DNA of 64,000 nt from Ascaphus truei (GCA_036426205.1 CM071570.1:51754984-51818983), one strand, 5' to 3'; positions 1-11,470 are shown, counted from the first letter of the stretch. A program made the numbers and translations. Notes: generated by a model from the letters alone, not told the origin.

Positions 1-1247
1 AGATGTGCCCTCAGCCCCTCAGAGGGCTGAAGAGAAACACCAGGCCTCAAGTCTGATAACAGGCCTAGGTACCATCCAGAAGGTCTGGGACCTGAGACAA
101 AAGAATGTTCCTGCTGTATTACCATCTGCAGTGGCTACAATAAAGAAGTCCCTGTTTTATATACCTCCTGTCTAAGTCTACAGTCTATTCGGGGGAGAGT
201 ATGACAGATTGGTTCCACTGCGGGGACTGTCTCCAGCCAAGCTAGAGCCTGCAGTGGATGGAGGTGCTTGCACCAAGAGAGGAATGAAGCCTGAGATATC
301 AAAAGCCTGTCCTGTTATCCCCACAACATCGCAGACCCTCAGATCTCCTGCAGCCTCCAGGTACAATGTACCAACTCACACCTGGTAGCCAGCCAATCTC
401 CCAGAGGGGGGGTGGGGGGTGGAGCAGCGCTACAATTCATTAAAGCAATATTCTTTATGTGAGCTCTATGAATATGCATCTTGTGGGTTTTAAGTAATTA
501 ATATTTTCTTATGTTTCAACCAAACATCATATAATGCGAAGAAGAGCGGAAGAACAGCTCGCAAACAAATTGAAAGCCAGGAAAACATATGGTTCCCAGG
601 GATTTATAGATAGGAGACAACTTCTCTCCCCCCCCCCCCTTGAAACAGCTGAAGAGTACTGATGTGATACAGAACCACAGCATGCATACTGTACAGCTTG
701 TCAGTCACTGCTGCACTTAATACATTCGCCCCATACGGATACATGGTGGAGGGCATTGTATTTTAGGGCTCTACTTTCTTAGTGGTGACAGCTCTGGTCT
801 TATATCTCTCCTGTACTTAAAGCCCATCACCAATCAGATTTTTAGATGGTTTTGGACAGTTTCTCTGCCTGGTTCTGCTGATAGAGTTGGCTGAATCATG
901 TACAAACAGTGTGGTTGTCCAAAATCTAGCCGGATAATTTCACAGGATTTTCAGGCCATTGAAAAGAGGATATATCCGGCTAAAACTAGATGCCTGGTGA
1001 CCCTAATCCAGAGCCTAAGTTTTATGCTATTTTAGAACAATGCTTTTAACCATTTCTCCATATAAGCCTCACTAATTTTTACTCAATGTTCAGCAACTGA
1101 AGGCCAACATAATTAAAGGTAAAAGACACGAACATAATACGTCTTTGAAACCTCCTGCATTAGACTTAGCAGAATACAAAATATATTCTCTTGGAGGCAA
1201 TATCGTTTTAGATACAAATTTTGAAAGTTTGTTCAAAATGAATTAAG
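1..1247. other. Non-coding stretch, no gene recognised
   Basis: No open frame of note and no recognised protein. It holds a short C run near 630 and a G-rich run near 405-420. The stretch around 180-420 reads like an old repeat, possibly an LTR fragment, but I could not delimit it. The same sequence, with more indels, begins copy B. Confidence 0.4.
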
Positions 1248-1831
1248 TAGAAATAGCCGTGTTAGTCCAGTTGCTATAGTGCAGACTAATTGTTAAAATC
1301 ATGATGGTCTTTGACACTAAAAAACTTAATACTGATATTTATTTATTTTATTTATAAAATGTTTTACCAGAAAGTAATACATTGAGAGTTACCTCTCGTT
1401 TTCAAGTATGTCCTGGGCATAGAGTTAAAATGACAAATAATACATGGTTACAAGTATAGTTACATAAATGAACAGGGTATACATTATATACAAGACATTG
1501 CATGCACAGTTAAAGAAGATGTATGTTATAGGCTTACTGTATGTAACAGTTACAGACAAGATTAAAATGTGAGATAGCCTTAGTTTTGAAAGAACTTCAA
1601 CTGGTATATGGGCTTTCTTACACTCTATAATATTTTTTTGTAATGTTTCTCCCTAATCTGTGTTAAACTCCTGGAATATTTTGTAAATCAGTATTGCTGA
1701 TCCGAGAGAGAGAACGCTCGAAAGCTTGTCTTATAATATCAATTGTTAGTCCAAATAAGTCAGGTATCACCTAACACTGAAGTAATCATTTACTCTGCAC
1801 TATCGCAACTGGACTAACACAGCTATTTCTA
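1248..1831. mobile_element. TIR-bounded DNA element, ~584 bp
   Basis: The first 37 bases (1248-1284) and the last 37 (1795-1831) are inverted repeats with only two mismatches; both contain GTTAGTCCAGTTGC or its complement. No transposase frame is present, so this is a non-autonomous element. Inside it, 1334-1640 looks like a second AT-rich repeat. No clear target-site duplication is visible. Superfamily not assigned. Confidence 0.6.
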
Positions 1832-1842
1832 TTTTATTTTTG

Positions 1843-4262
1843 GTTACATAGTTACATAGTAGATGAGGTTGAAAAAAGCTATACGTCCATCAAGTTCAAC
1901 CTATATTAAATTTAGACGACAGATACTTATCCTATATTTGTATTGACAGTATATTGATCCAGAGAAAGGCAAACAAAATACACCAGTTAAATATCATCTA
2001 ATGATATCTCATAAGGGGAACAATCAATTCCTCCTGTAACAGGGACATCCTTGTTGAAGAAACTATCTCTAAAATCCAGCAGGGATTTGGTTAAGTGCAG
2101 CAGGCAATTAACCAGACTCCACCTGCCCAGTTAAGTCAGTAAGAAAAGCCTTGTGTGAGACAGGAGAGAGATTCTGTAGCTCACATTTGGAGCAGAGTAG
2201 CCTGCACACAGACATTGTCTTGATCACAAAGGCTGTGGTGAGATCAAGACATCCAGAGACCTATATTTCCTGGATACAGAGGACCCAGGAACCTGCCAGA
2301 GACTGACATGGAGGGCCACCTGCTTAAGGTACTTCCTGAGACATTTGGGGTGATAGGCTGGTAATGGAAATATGTCTCCAGTCCTGCAGATAGGGTCTGG
2401 GGAAGTAAGTTGGCCTACAAAGGGATAGGCGTTTGTTATTTTTTTGTTTTTGTATGTTTTGCCTGGATAAAGGAACAGGCTCAATAAAGCCAAGATATAA
2501 TTTTCACCCAAATCAGTCTCCATTATATGTACCTCTGCACACATCTCTTACACTCCCTGACTCCAAATATTGGCAATCAGATTACTCCCTGGATCAATAT
2601 CCTTCCCATGTTTACTTATTTGGTATAGTCCTGTATATTTTTCCTTTCTAAAAAGATGTCCAACCTTTTTTTTGAAGATATCTATTATGTTTGCCATCAC
2701 AGTCTCCATGGGTAATGAATTCCACATTTTAACTGCCCCTAATATAAAGAACCCTTTCCTTTGTTGCTGGGGAAATCTCCTTTCCTCCAAACTTAAGCTA
2801 TGACCCCGAGTTCTTTGTACTGCCCTTGGGATGAATAGTTCTTTTGAAAGCTCCTTGTATTGTACCCGAATATATTTGTATATAGTTATCATATCCCCTC
2901 TTAGACGCCACTTTTCTAATGTAAACAAATCTAATTTAGCTAGCTCTCCTCATGTCAGATTTCCCATCCCCTTTATTAATTTGGTGTCTCGTCTGTACTT
3001 TTTATAGTTCCATAATGTCTTTTTTATGTAGTGGTGCCCAAAGTTGTACTCCATATACAAGGTGTGGTCTTACTAATGCTTTATAAAGGGGTATCATTCT
3101 GTTTACTTCCCTTCCATCCATTCCCCGTTTAATGCAAGATAAGATCTTGTTTGCCTTTGCAGCTACTGCATGACATTTGGCACTATTGGTAAACCTTCTG
3201 CCTACACGCACTCCTAAATCCTTCTCCATCAAGGATTCTCCTAATTTATCCCCATTTAATGTGTAAGTTGCCTGATTATTCTTGTTTCCTAAATGCATTG
3301 CCTTACATTTATCTGTATTAAACCTCATCTGCCATTTACGTGTCCAAGTTTACAGTCCAAATCCTTCTGGAGAGAACTTACATCCTGCTCTGATTCTACT
3401 ACCTTACACAATTTAGTGTCATCAGCAAAGATGGAGACTTTGCTCTCGATGCCAACCTCAAGGTCATTAATAAACAAGTTAAAAAGCAGAGGTCACAGTA
3501 CCAATCCTTGAGATACTCCACTCCCAACTTTAGCCAAACCAGAAAAAGTTCCATTTACGACAAATCTCTGTTGTCTATCCTTCAACCAGTTTTCAATCCA
3601 GGAGCATATATTTTTACTGAGTCCGATTTGCTCTATTTTGTACACTAACTTCTTGTATGGAACCGTATCAAAAGCCTTTGCAAAATCTAAGTAGACTACA
3701 TCAACTGCATTACCCTGGTCTAAATTCCTACTTACCTCCTCAAATAAACTAATAAGGTTAGTTTGACTCAACCTATCCTTGATAAATTCATGCTGACAAT
3801 TACTAATAATTTTGTTATCCATTAGATATTCCTGAATATTATATCGTACTAAACCTTCAAGTAGTTTCCCCACTATTGATGTTAGGCGTACAGGTCTGTA
3901 GTTCCCTGGGTTGTGATCTAGCTCCCTTTGTAAATATAGGCACCACATCTGCTTTACGCCAATCTTGTGGTACTGAGCCTGTGGAAATTGAGTTCTTGAG
4001 TATTAAAGATAATGGTTTGGCTATAACTGAACTTAGCTCCTTAAGAACTCTTGGCTTTATGCCTTATTTACTTAAATTTTATCAAGCCGCGTATAAACGT
4101 CTTCCTCAGTTAACCAATTGTTTGTTAATATAGAGGTTGTGGCTTCCTCCTGCAGCACTATTATTGCAATTAATTCTTCCCTGGTAAACACAGAGGCAAA
4201 TAATTTGTTCAATACCTCTGCTTTTTCCTTATCTCAAATAATTTGCCTGGTTAATTCGGTAC
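1843..4262 (-). mobile_element. CR1-type LINE, 5'-truncated, split by an LTR
   Basis: Reverse-strand fragments encode a CR1-clade reverse transcriptase. The frame at 3948-3493 has PGNYRPV and the motif-A stretch VVYLDFAKAFDTVP. The frame at 3328-3002 has FNTDKCKAMHLGNKN and EKDLGV. The frame at 2928-2548 has EKWRLRGDMITIYKY and FFILGAVKMWNSLP. Frameshifts separate these pieces, so the element is dead. The 3' end (1843-1859) carries the 8-base GTTACATA tail repeat expected of CR1. The 5' part of the element, including ORF1, is missing. The solo LTR at 2035-2552 interrupts it near its 3' end. Confidence 0.88.
2035..2552 (+). mobile_element. Solo LTR inserted in the CR1 element
   Basis: A 518-bp block starts TGTAAC, ends TTACA and is flanked on both sides by CTCC (2031-2034 and 2553-2556), a 4-bp target-site duplication. 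A polyadenylation signal AATAAA lies at 2483-2488, consistent with + orientation. Removing the block rejoins the CR1 sequence smoothly. No internal retroviral or Gypsy genes adjoin it, so it is a solo LTR left by recombination. A 4-bp duplication fits gamma-type endogenous retroviruses or some Gypsy elements; I cannot tell which. Confidence 0.75.
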
Positions 4263-5485
4263 TTATTTAATTACTCTGCAGTATAATATCAAAAAATTGT
4301 ATTGTAAGTTATAAACTTACAAAATAGTTCAGTCTTATGTAGTAGAAATTCAGGATAATTTGCCATCATTGTGTGCTTTTTCTTAGATGGTCTTACAATA
4401 CAAATTGTAGCAAAATTCTGCATTGCATCAACCTGTTCAGCCTTGCCTGTTCGATTTTAGTGGTATCATGTTTGACTCTTACTCTTTTAATAATGCTTGC
4501 AGTAAATTAGCATTATTTTCCCACTTTTTCATATTATCCTCTAACTGAATTTCATCTTTGAAGCCTTGCATATTGTCATTTTATCCATAGTCAAATGGAA
4601 AAATATTGCAAGGTAAAGCATTATGCAGATAAACTTGTTTTGCATATTATATTCTTTTTTCTTTGACAGATCGCTAATTAAGAGGATCTCTAGTCGTAAC
4701 TCAAAAACTTATCTTAGTCACATTTCTAGAGAGCAAACTGAGTTATTAATTGAATGTTTCACAATCCTTTTTTTAACATTATTAATAAACTGAGATTCAT
4801 CATCAGTACTAAATGTATAGTAATGAAAGAAAGCCACTGAATGATCAGGAGGTTCTATGTCAAATGAGGAAACCAGTTTATCAGATACAGGGTCATCACG
4901 GATGATTCTTTGATTCTTCTGTGAGGTCCTCTGTCTCTTCAGCATTAAAACAACATTTTATAATGTTGTATTTTAGTATGTAAAGTACTATATATTTAAT
5001 AAGCAGAGTGCAAGGAAACACACTGTAAGTTCATTTAAGCAATCACAATACAGACTGGTTATTTGAAATGTGTGAAACTATCTAAAATGCAGTCATAACT
5101 TTTTATCATTTTTGCTCCCAAATTCAATTCCTGTTGAAACGTTCAGCTGAACCTCAAAGGGCTAAACATTTAGCAAAAACCACACATTTCTAACATGAAT
5201 TTGCAGTTTTTCAAAGCCTTTTTAAGGCTAGGCCCTAAAATAGGGTTTTTGCTAAAGAGGAAAGTAGGTGTGAAAGAGACTAATTTTCTACCATACCCAT
5301 TGACTGTATGTCAATTCTACCATACCCATTGACTGTCAACACTACTGTATATGTCTCCCAACACACTCCTCTATACAACATGTGGGGAGATACTTGTGAA
5401 TGCACCTGAGATACCAGGGAAACAATCTAATTTTAATATGCATGAGTTTGTTCAAATGCTTTATTCCACATTTTCCCTATATTAT
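4263..5485 (-). other. Unassigned stretch with coding-like reverse-strand fragments
   Basis: No gene recognised. On the - strand, 4945-4718 is open for 75 codons (begins MLKRQRTSQKNQ, includes FDIEPPDHSVAFFHYYTFS). Further along in another frame, near 4580-4480, a short charged stretch reads FKDEIQLEDNMKKWENNANL. The composition looks protein-like, but stops lie between the pieces and I recognise no family. It may be an old pseudogene or a transposon remnant. The rest is AT-rich. Confidence 0.25.
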
Positions 5486-5800
5486 CAGATGTGTTCCGGT
5501 AGTCCGTCTCAGGTGTTTGCTGGTAGTCTGTCTCAGGTGTGTTCTGGTAGTCAGTCTCAGGTGTGTTCTGGTAGTCTGTCTCGGGTGTGTTCTGGTAGTC
5601 AGTCTCTGGTGTCTTCTGGTAGTCAGACTCGGGTGACTTCTGGTAGTCAGTCTCAGGTGTGTTCTGGTAGTCAGTCTCAGGTGACTTCTGGTAGTTAGAC
5701 TCGGGTGACTTCTGGTAGTCAGTCTCGGGTGACTTCTGGTAGTCAGTCTCGGGTGACTTCTGGTAGTCAGTCTCAGGAGAGTTCTGGTAGTCGGTGGGTT
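5486..5800. repeat. 24-bp minisatellite, about 13 units
   Basis: Tandem units of about 24 bp built on TCTGGTAGTCAGTCTC plus a variable GTGTGT/GTGACT segment. The period is a multiple of three, so several frames stay open: + strand reads SGSQSQVC and - strand reads LTTRSHPR. These frames are by-products of the repeat, not evidence of a gene. The copy B equivalent at 37864-38195 is scrambled by indels. Confidence 0.9.
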
Positions 5801-6502
5801 CAATATTGGCTTCTCCCTGTCTCTTCCTTCTGCTCCAAAACCCCTATTTTGAGTTCTGGATTATTTTCTTTCAAAGAATTGGTAAATCGCTTGCAAACTC
5901 TGGACTGACCTGCTATTTTATTTGCGACTGAAAAACGGCAAACTTTGTATGATTCGCAACCTTGTGGAAAAGATGTGCACATCCATAACTGTAACCACGT
6001 GTTGCATCACAAGTATTTGTTTATTTCCTTTAGTAACTGAGACTTACTACTTTATGCTGTGTGACATTGAGTGCAGCAATTTCAGGTCTATATTTCCATT
6101 AAAATGTATTTTTTTATGATAGTGAATACACCTTTAAAAGTACCATTAAAACCCACAGTGACTAATAGTTGCCTAACAACAAGTACATTTATCTTTTTTT
6201 TAATGATTATTGCTGTGTAGCCACTGATAAATCCATTAATGATTCACTTTTCTTTATCCAGTATCCAAAGTGTCCAGAAAATGTACAGTATGCAGGTGCT
6301 TTGAGTGATGCACAGCTGTCTCTTCTGTTTATACCAGCGAATTGCATCTAAAAGCTACATGTGAGATGTCTCCTTCAAATATAAGCATTTCCGCGCTGAT
6401 TTTCCCTTCTACACTTTCATATAAATTAGGGCAGTTTATGAAGTGCTACAGAACGATTAAAGTCAGTCATACAGAAAGGATTAGACATTCCCCCAAATTA
6501 TT
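5801..6502. other. Non-coding, nothing recognised
   Basis: AT-rich sequence with no credible coding frame, tRNA or repeat boundary that I can define. Confidence 0.4.
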
Positions 6503-6550
6503 GGTGCCACTGTGAATTTTTCGATGCCTAACAACCTCATCAGTTGCACC
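6503..6550 (-). ncRNA. Degenerate hammerhead-like motif
   Basis: Read on the - strand: GGTGCAA, then CTGATGA, a weak stem II of about three pairs (GGT/ATC) closing an 8-base loop, then GAAA, and finally GTGGCACC, which pairs with the start apart from one mismatch. All invariant CUGANGA and GAA bases are present. The stem III and cleavage-site bases are not convincing in this copy. In copy B (38942-38992) the reading GAAAC...GTA would allow a two-pair stem III and a GUA site. Probably decayed. Confidence 0.35.
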
Positions 6551-6601
6551 TTGTTCTCTCCCTCCATATCAGTAAGCAAGCATACAGTATACATCACCTA
6601 G

Positions 6602-6753
6602 CAGGGGTGTTCAACTCCAGTCCTCAAAGCCGCCCTCTGATTTTGCCACTTTTTGCTGAAGCAGGGACTGATTTAGCCAACTGTGCTGAAGCATGGATAT
6701 CCTGAAAACCTGACCTGTTCGGGGGGCTTAAGGACTGGAGTTAAGCATCCCTG
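6602..6753. mobile_element. hAT-like palindromic MITE
   Basis: Begins CAGGGGTGTTCAACTCCAG and ends in an imperfect inverted copy (CTGGAGTTAAGCATCCCTG, from the - strand view of the start). The internal sequence is self-complementary and shared with the elements at 22376-22581 and 60453-60683. No transposase. No clean target-site duplication here, unlike those two. Confidence 0.7.
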
Positions 6754-7282
6754 CCTTACAAGCCCTAAAGCAACACAAATAATCTACTACTAATACATTG
6801 AGAGGATTTATACATTTTGATACATTTACATGATTTCATTGTTATACGAGCAGTTAGACTTCTTGCTGAAATGATCTAACACAGTGTAGGGACAGGTAAT
6901 TATATAGTTGTATGTACACCACAGGTATACTCAGCAATGAGACTCGATCATAGACGAACATTTCTACATTGCAGTCTTGCCACAGCATAAATGTTTAGGA
7001 TTTCTTCCTATGACAAACAAGTGAATTCAGCAATCAAACTAAAAGATTGTGTTTTTACCTTTCCAGGGATGCCAGCAAGCAGGGATTGCTGTGGTATGAG
7101 TTTCAGACGGGGTTTTGCGGAGAAAGTGTTGTCAGATTGTGTCTATCTAGTCAGGGCCCAGAGTTGCTGGTTCCCCTAAAAATGTAACCAGGAATCAGGT
7201 AGGATGCCTGGATGCATGTAGACACAGTCTCGGTAATATCTCCACTTGAAAACAGTTGCACGACTCACCACTAAGGGTCCCT
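6754..7282. other. Non-coding, nothing recognised
   Basis: No coding frame or clear repeat. The start of an LTR-like block may lie near 7140, but I could not find matched ends. Confidence 0.35.
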
Positions 7283-7576
7283 GCTTAAGCACAGCCCAGA
7301 AAGGTAAAGGGGGCAAAGGGATGTGAGGTGTCCCTGAAACAGTCAAGGGGTCCCTAGGTTAATCAGGATACCCAGTAAATGCCCAGGTCACCCAGAACCT
7401 GTATAGGGGTTCTGGGGTGCTCCAACCATGCTTCAGCACAGACCCGAAAGGTAAATGGGGCATAGGAATGTGAGGTGTCCCTGAAAAGTCAAGTCGTCAC
7501 TAGGTTGATGTGGATACCCAGTAAATGCCCAGGTCACCCAGAACCGGTATAGGGCTTCTGGGGGTACTCCAATCAT
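7283..7576. repeat. Two-copy tandem repeat, 147-bp period
   Basis: GCTTAAGCACAGCCCAGAAA at 7283 recurs as GCTTCAGCACAGACCCGAAA at 7430. The following text (GTGAGGTGTCCCTGAAA, CCCAGTAAATGCCCAGGTCA) repeats in the same order. Two diverged units; no coding content. Confidence 0.8.
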
Positions 7577-8840
7577 CTACAAGGTTGTGAGGGGACTTTT
7601 AAAAGTCCAGTCCTAAGTCTATTGTATAGAGTGTGGGGAATATGGCTAGTAAGAAATAACGTGCAGCTTCTTATTCTATTTCCCATAACCCACAGACTTA
7701 GGATATTTTTAAAGTGTATATCTTATGGAACAGTGTGTTTTAAAACATATCTGTTTGTGCACCGAGATGAGCTGGGACGTTCAGAGCCAGTGTTCTGAGT
7801 GAGCCAGTGGGCTACCAACTTGGGTGCCACTGTGTCTACTCATCGGTGGAGATGAAAGCACAGAGGATGTGTCTGAGGTGTCAAGACCATTGGACAGGAG
7901 GGAAGGACAAGTATCCATGTCCTGAGATCAATGGACACCCTTTGCATTTCCATTGATCCCACCAGAGTGGCAGGAGCCTGTCACCGCGGGTGGTGTTGAG
8001 AGAACCAGGGCCAGAGGTGCCAAATTACCCATGCCCCATGGTTCATTCAGATTTCCAGGTAACCCTGTTGTGTCTACTACCAGTTTGTCTCTGATTGGCG
8101 GCGGAGACATTTCTCACGCTTTGGATTGGGCTATAGTGTTTTTTGAATGAAAGTCAGAGGTATTATAACGCCTTGTGCCCATTAGAGATAGAGGTGTTTT
8201 CCAGTGTTCTCCAAGGGCTATCAAAGTTCTCTCAAAGTTTTCTAAGTGTCTAAGCACCAAGTAAATTCCAGCCCTTTGGAGGGAGAGGGGAGCTGTGGCA
8301 TTTGGAACTTCAGGTTGATTTCAGTTCCAAGACTTTTTGGGGTAAGCTTTGGATTGATAAGCCCCTACACATAGGAAAGTATAGTTTTTCAACCCCCAAT
8401 TCCCAAGTAAGTGTGTCTTTTTTGCTGTACATTTTGTGTTTGCCTTTTCCTGTGAATAAATGTACAATTTATTTCATTAACTCGTTTTGCTCAATGCATG
8501 ATCCTGGTAAAAAGGTGTAAATGGCCTGGTCTCCCGTGACAGTCACACAGTGCACACAGAAGGTTTTGACTCGTGTCACTAGCGTACATGTCCCTATTCA
8601 CCAAGCAACGTATTCCTTCTAACTTGTGGTATTCTCTGGTAAGGATGTCATGTACAACAATATGATGTGCTCCTAGGGGAACATTAAAACGTTTGAAATG
8701 ATAATGGTCACATAATGATGGATTTATTAAGTAATATATAATGTAAACCATCGCTCTTATAGTTTGCACTATAAAAAGTAGTTTGAACTATTGAAGGTGG
8801 GCTAATCTGTTACCATTTTGAGGTTCCTGAATTTCACTTA
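7577..8840. other. Non-coding, possible LTR-like stretch
   Basis: No gene. An AATAAA lies at about 8455 in T-rich sequence, and 7900-8150 is GC-richer than its surroundings. Together with the 147-bp tandem just upstream this could be an LTR, but no TG...CA ends with a matching target duplication were found. Confidence 0.3.
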
Positions 8841-9056
8841 AAGGGAGCAGCAAATAAAAAATACCACTTATTAGCACATTCACCAGTCTCAGACAGGTCC
8901 ACAAACCTGCATTCCACAATTTTTTCTTAGCGTACAATGGTTCCACTGCAGCAAGGGGATTCTGGGTGATGACATGCAAATAAGCACTCACAGTGTGCCA
9001 CTTTTTGCATCTTATCCATTTTAAAATGGATGCCTATAGCATAGCCAGTAAATCTA

Positions 9057-9097
9057 CTCACAGACTGGTGTTTCAATCTTTTGGGTCTTGGTGTGAG
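9057..9097 (-). ncRNA. Decayed hammerhead motif, left arm
   Basis: Stem I strands CTCACA and TGTGAG and the GAAAC block are retained, matching the intact motif at 63072-63114. The catalytic CTGATGA has become CCAAGA, so cleavage activity is not expected. Confidence 0.5.
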
Positions 9098-9250
9098 GAT
9101 GGTTACTAGCCCTGCAATGGGAAGATGGTAGTGGCTACAAGCAGAAACAAAGTAAGTTATAGGGAGTAACATAGTACAAAAACCCTTCACCATACAGCAA
9201 ACTTAAAGGGAGGAAACCATGGATGTGATAGTTTACCACAGTCCGTAATC

Positions 9251-9300
9251 TCTCAGTATTCTCGATGAGACTCAAAAGTTTGAAACAGCTGTTGGTGAGT
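9251..9300 (+). ncRNA. Decayed hammerhead motif, right arm
   Basis: On the + strand: TCGATGA in place of CTGATGA, GACTCAAAAGTTT in place of stem II, GAA, then the palindrome ACAGCTGT and GGTGAGT. The upstream stem I strand is lost. Homologous to the left-arm motif but on the opposite strand, as expected for a foldback. Confidence 0.45.
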
Positions 9301-9430
9301 AGGTTGGCTACTGTAACCATGCACTTCTTTGACCCAGGCTGTGCTACCCAGAATCCCTTGCTGCAATGGAAGCATTGTATACTGAGTGATTATGGGGAAA
9401 GACAGGTTTGTGGGCCTGTCTGAGTAATGA

Positions 9431-10179
9431 ATGGGCACTTAAGTGGTTTTTTTTTAATATTTGCTGTACGGTGGAGGGTTTTAGTCACTGGTTTTACTCA
9501 CATTTTTAATCTGTGTACTCTGAAAACGGAAATTGTGAAGCAGTGGAGAAAGATTAGGTCACTGAGGCTCAGTGTTGAGGACCAATCGAATCTCTGTGAA
9601 CTTAAAGGAGAACGATAGAGGGAGATACAGTTTGGGGAAAGAAACGATTCCAATATGGCTCTATTGACAGCCTATGTGCCCTAAACTAGCAAAATTAAAA
9701 TTCACCAGCATTGTCAGCTGTTGCCAAATGTTTACATTGGCAGAAGTGTTTTCAAGCAAGGTGCTTTTTCTTTACAGCGGCCCCCCTATCCATAGGCGGG
9801 GGGGCCTCATGAATAATGTAAATTATTTCTCTCTGGTAGAGTTTATTCTACCTAGCATCTCGGTGATTTGGTAGATGGTGCTTCACCGTAAGTGCTCTAT
9901 TGTATAAGAACAATATATTCAGGCTATAGTCCCAATGTCCATAATAACTGTATAATAACAGAGATCACCCAAGGGAGATTAAGGGACCTAGAGGTGCCCA
10001 CCTGGCTACCACAGAGATTGGTCACCTGGTAAGTTATTACCTACCCATAGGGTTTAGATCAATAAAACAGCAGTCACTGAAAAGGTAAATACAGAGGGGC
10101 TGTTGCCCTTTACCTGACAGTGAAATCCAGACAAGGAAAAACTCTGCAGCGTGCAATCCTCAATGGTAGAGATCAGGAT
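9431..10179. other. Non-coding, nothing recognised
   Basis: AT-rich with a G/C run near 9780-9805. No gene, tRNA or delimited repeat. Confidence 0.35.
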
Positions 10180-10517
10180 ATGTAGAGGGAAAAGAGCACA
10201 GCATCCGCATCAGTGGATCAAAAATAGATAGGGCAACTCCAGATGTAGTAACATTGTGTTTATTGCACAATCAGCTTAGCAATGAACATGTTTCATCCAA
10301 CAAGACTTTATCAAGGTGTAAGGGAATAAGCATAAGCATACATTTTATAAGGTAAAACCTTGATAAAGTCCTGTTGGATGAAACATGTTGTTGGTGTATT
10401 TCCTACACCTTCATTGCTAAGCTGATTGTGCAATAAACACAATTTCTCCTACATCTGGAGCTGCCCTATCAATGTTTGATCCACTCAGGCGGATGGTGTG
10501 CTCCTTTCCTTCTACAT
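10180..10517. mobile_element. Foldback MITE, ~340 bp
   Basis: The first ~70 bases (TATGTAGAGGG... to ...CTCCAGATGTAG) and the last ~70 are inverted repeats of high identity. A second inner pair (TTATCAAGGT near 10309 and ACCTTGATAAAG near 10357) makes the whole element a near palindrome. The inner arms carry the TTGATAAAG-hairpin-GAAAC module discussed in the findings. No coding content. Confidence 0.8.
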
Positions 10518-11324
10518 ACCTAGCATCTCCCCTCCTATCTACTGTATGTCTACTTTGTCTATAGCGCAACATTTTAAATCCTGGGAGTTCTTCCCATGTG
10601 TGATTTTAAAAGTGATTAGAGACACAGTGAGTTGTTAAACTAATTTGGATATTTCTTATGTGATCTCTTATTCCATCTTTTTAAGTTTGTTATATCTAAG
10701 AAAATATTGTTCCTACATTTTTAGATTTATTTCTTATCCACATTTCCTACAATATTCACATATTTCACTAATGCTGTTTGTTTTTTTAAACTAAATTCTG
10801 ATAGCTTTCAGTGCAAATTTATTTCAATACAAGATAAATCAGCTCAAGTTTAAGAATAAGTAAGCTGTTTCCAGGGGATGCTGCATACTGTACATCTCTC
10901 ACACATCTGCAAAATGATTAAAGCAGGATTTACCATTAAGCTTTACATTGATTTGTGAGAAAGACGGTTATCAAAACATCTGTGCTGGATTTTCTCATAA
11001 CATCCATAAGATGGTATTGTGTTCATGATTAAAATCTAAGTACTGTACTCTGCTGCCAGCAGCATATCACAACATGAAGTGATTAGTACAAGCACTTAGT
11101 GCAGTAGCACAACTTACTGTCTCTGGAACCATGGCCGAAAAAGCTTAAAGCCGCGGCTCCGGGGATAGTGCTGGCGTGACATCGCTGCAGGGGCTGCATG
11201 CTTCCGGATCAGTCATCCCACAGTGTAATCCCTGGGCACCGGCAGTTTCGAATCAAAAATGTTGCCTCCCATAGGTAATTACCTTTTTACTGCCTGGAGC
11301 GCCTCATCCTGCTGCAGCACCGCC
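10518..11324. other. Non-coding, nothing recognised before a GC-rich block
   Basis: AT-rich to about 11110, then GC-rich with several CpGs. No gene seen. Confidence 0.35.
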
Positions 11325-11470
11325 CTCCTCCTTCTGAAGCGTTGCGGCATCAAATGACACCGCAAGTCACATAACGACGCTTTTCCATGACAACATAACA
11401 CCATGTGATGTCACGTTTTTATGGCTACGTGTCATCATGGCGTCACACCGCAACGCTGCAGAAGGAGGAA
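11325..11470. repeat. CpG-containing inverted repeat
   Basis: CTCCTTCTGAAGCGTTGCGG at the left is mirrored by CCGCAACGCTGCAGAAGGAG at the right, with ATGACA/TGATGTCAC elements between. Resembles the CpG-rich repeat at 27885-28015. Probably the core of a larger non-autonomous element. Confidence 0.6.

Larger units (their letters stand above)
8841..9430. mobile_element. Foldback element carrying two decayed hammerhead motifs
   Basis: The left arm (GCAAGGGGATTCTGGG near 8952, ATGACATGCAAATAAGCAC) and the right arm (CCCAGAATCCCTTGCTGC near 9350, GACAGGTTTGTGG) are inverted relative to each other. The family is the same as 62821-63282. Each arm holds one hammerhead-like motif, at 9057-9097 (-) and 9251-9300 (+). 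No transposase or reverse transcriptase is encoded. Confidence 0.65.

Noticed and set aside
7140..8541. A second solo LTR spanning the 147-bp tandem and the AATAAA
   Set aside because: I could not find TG...CA ends with matching flanking duplications.
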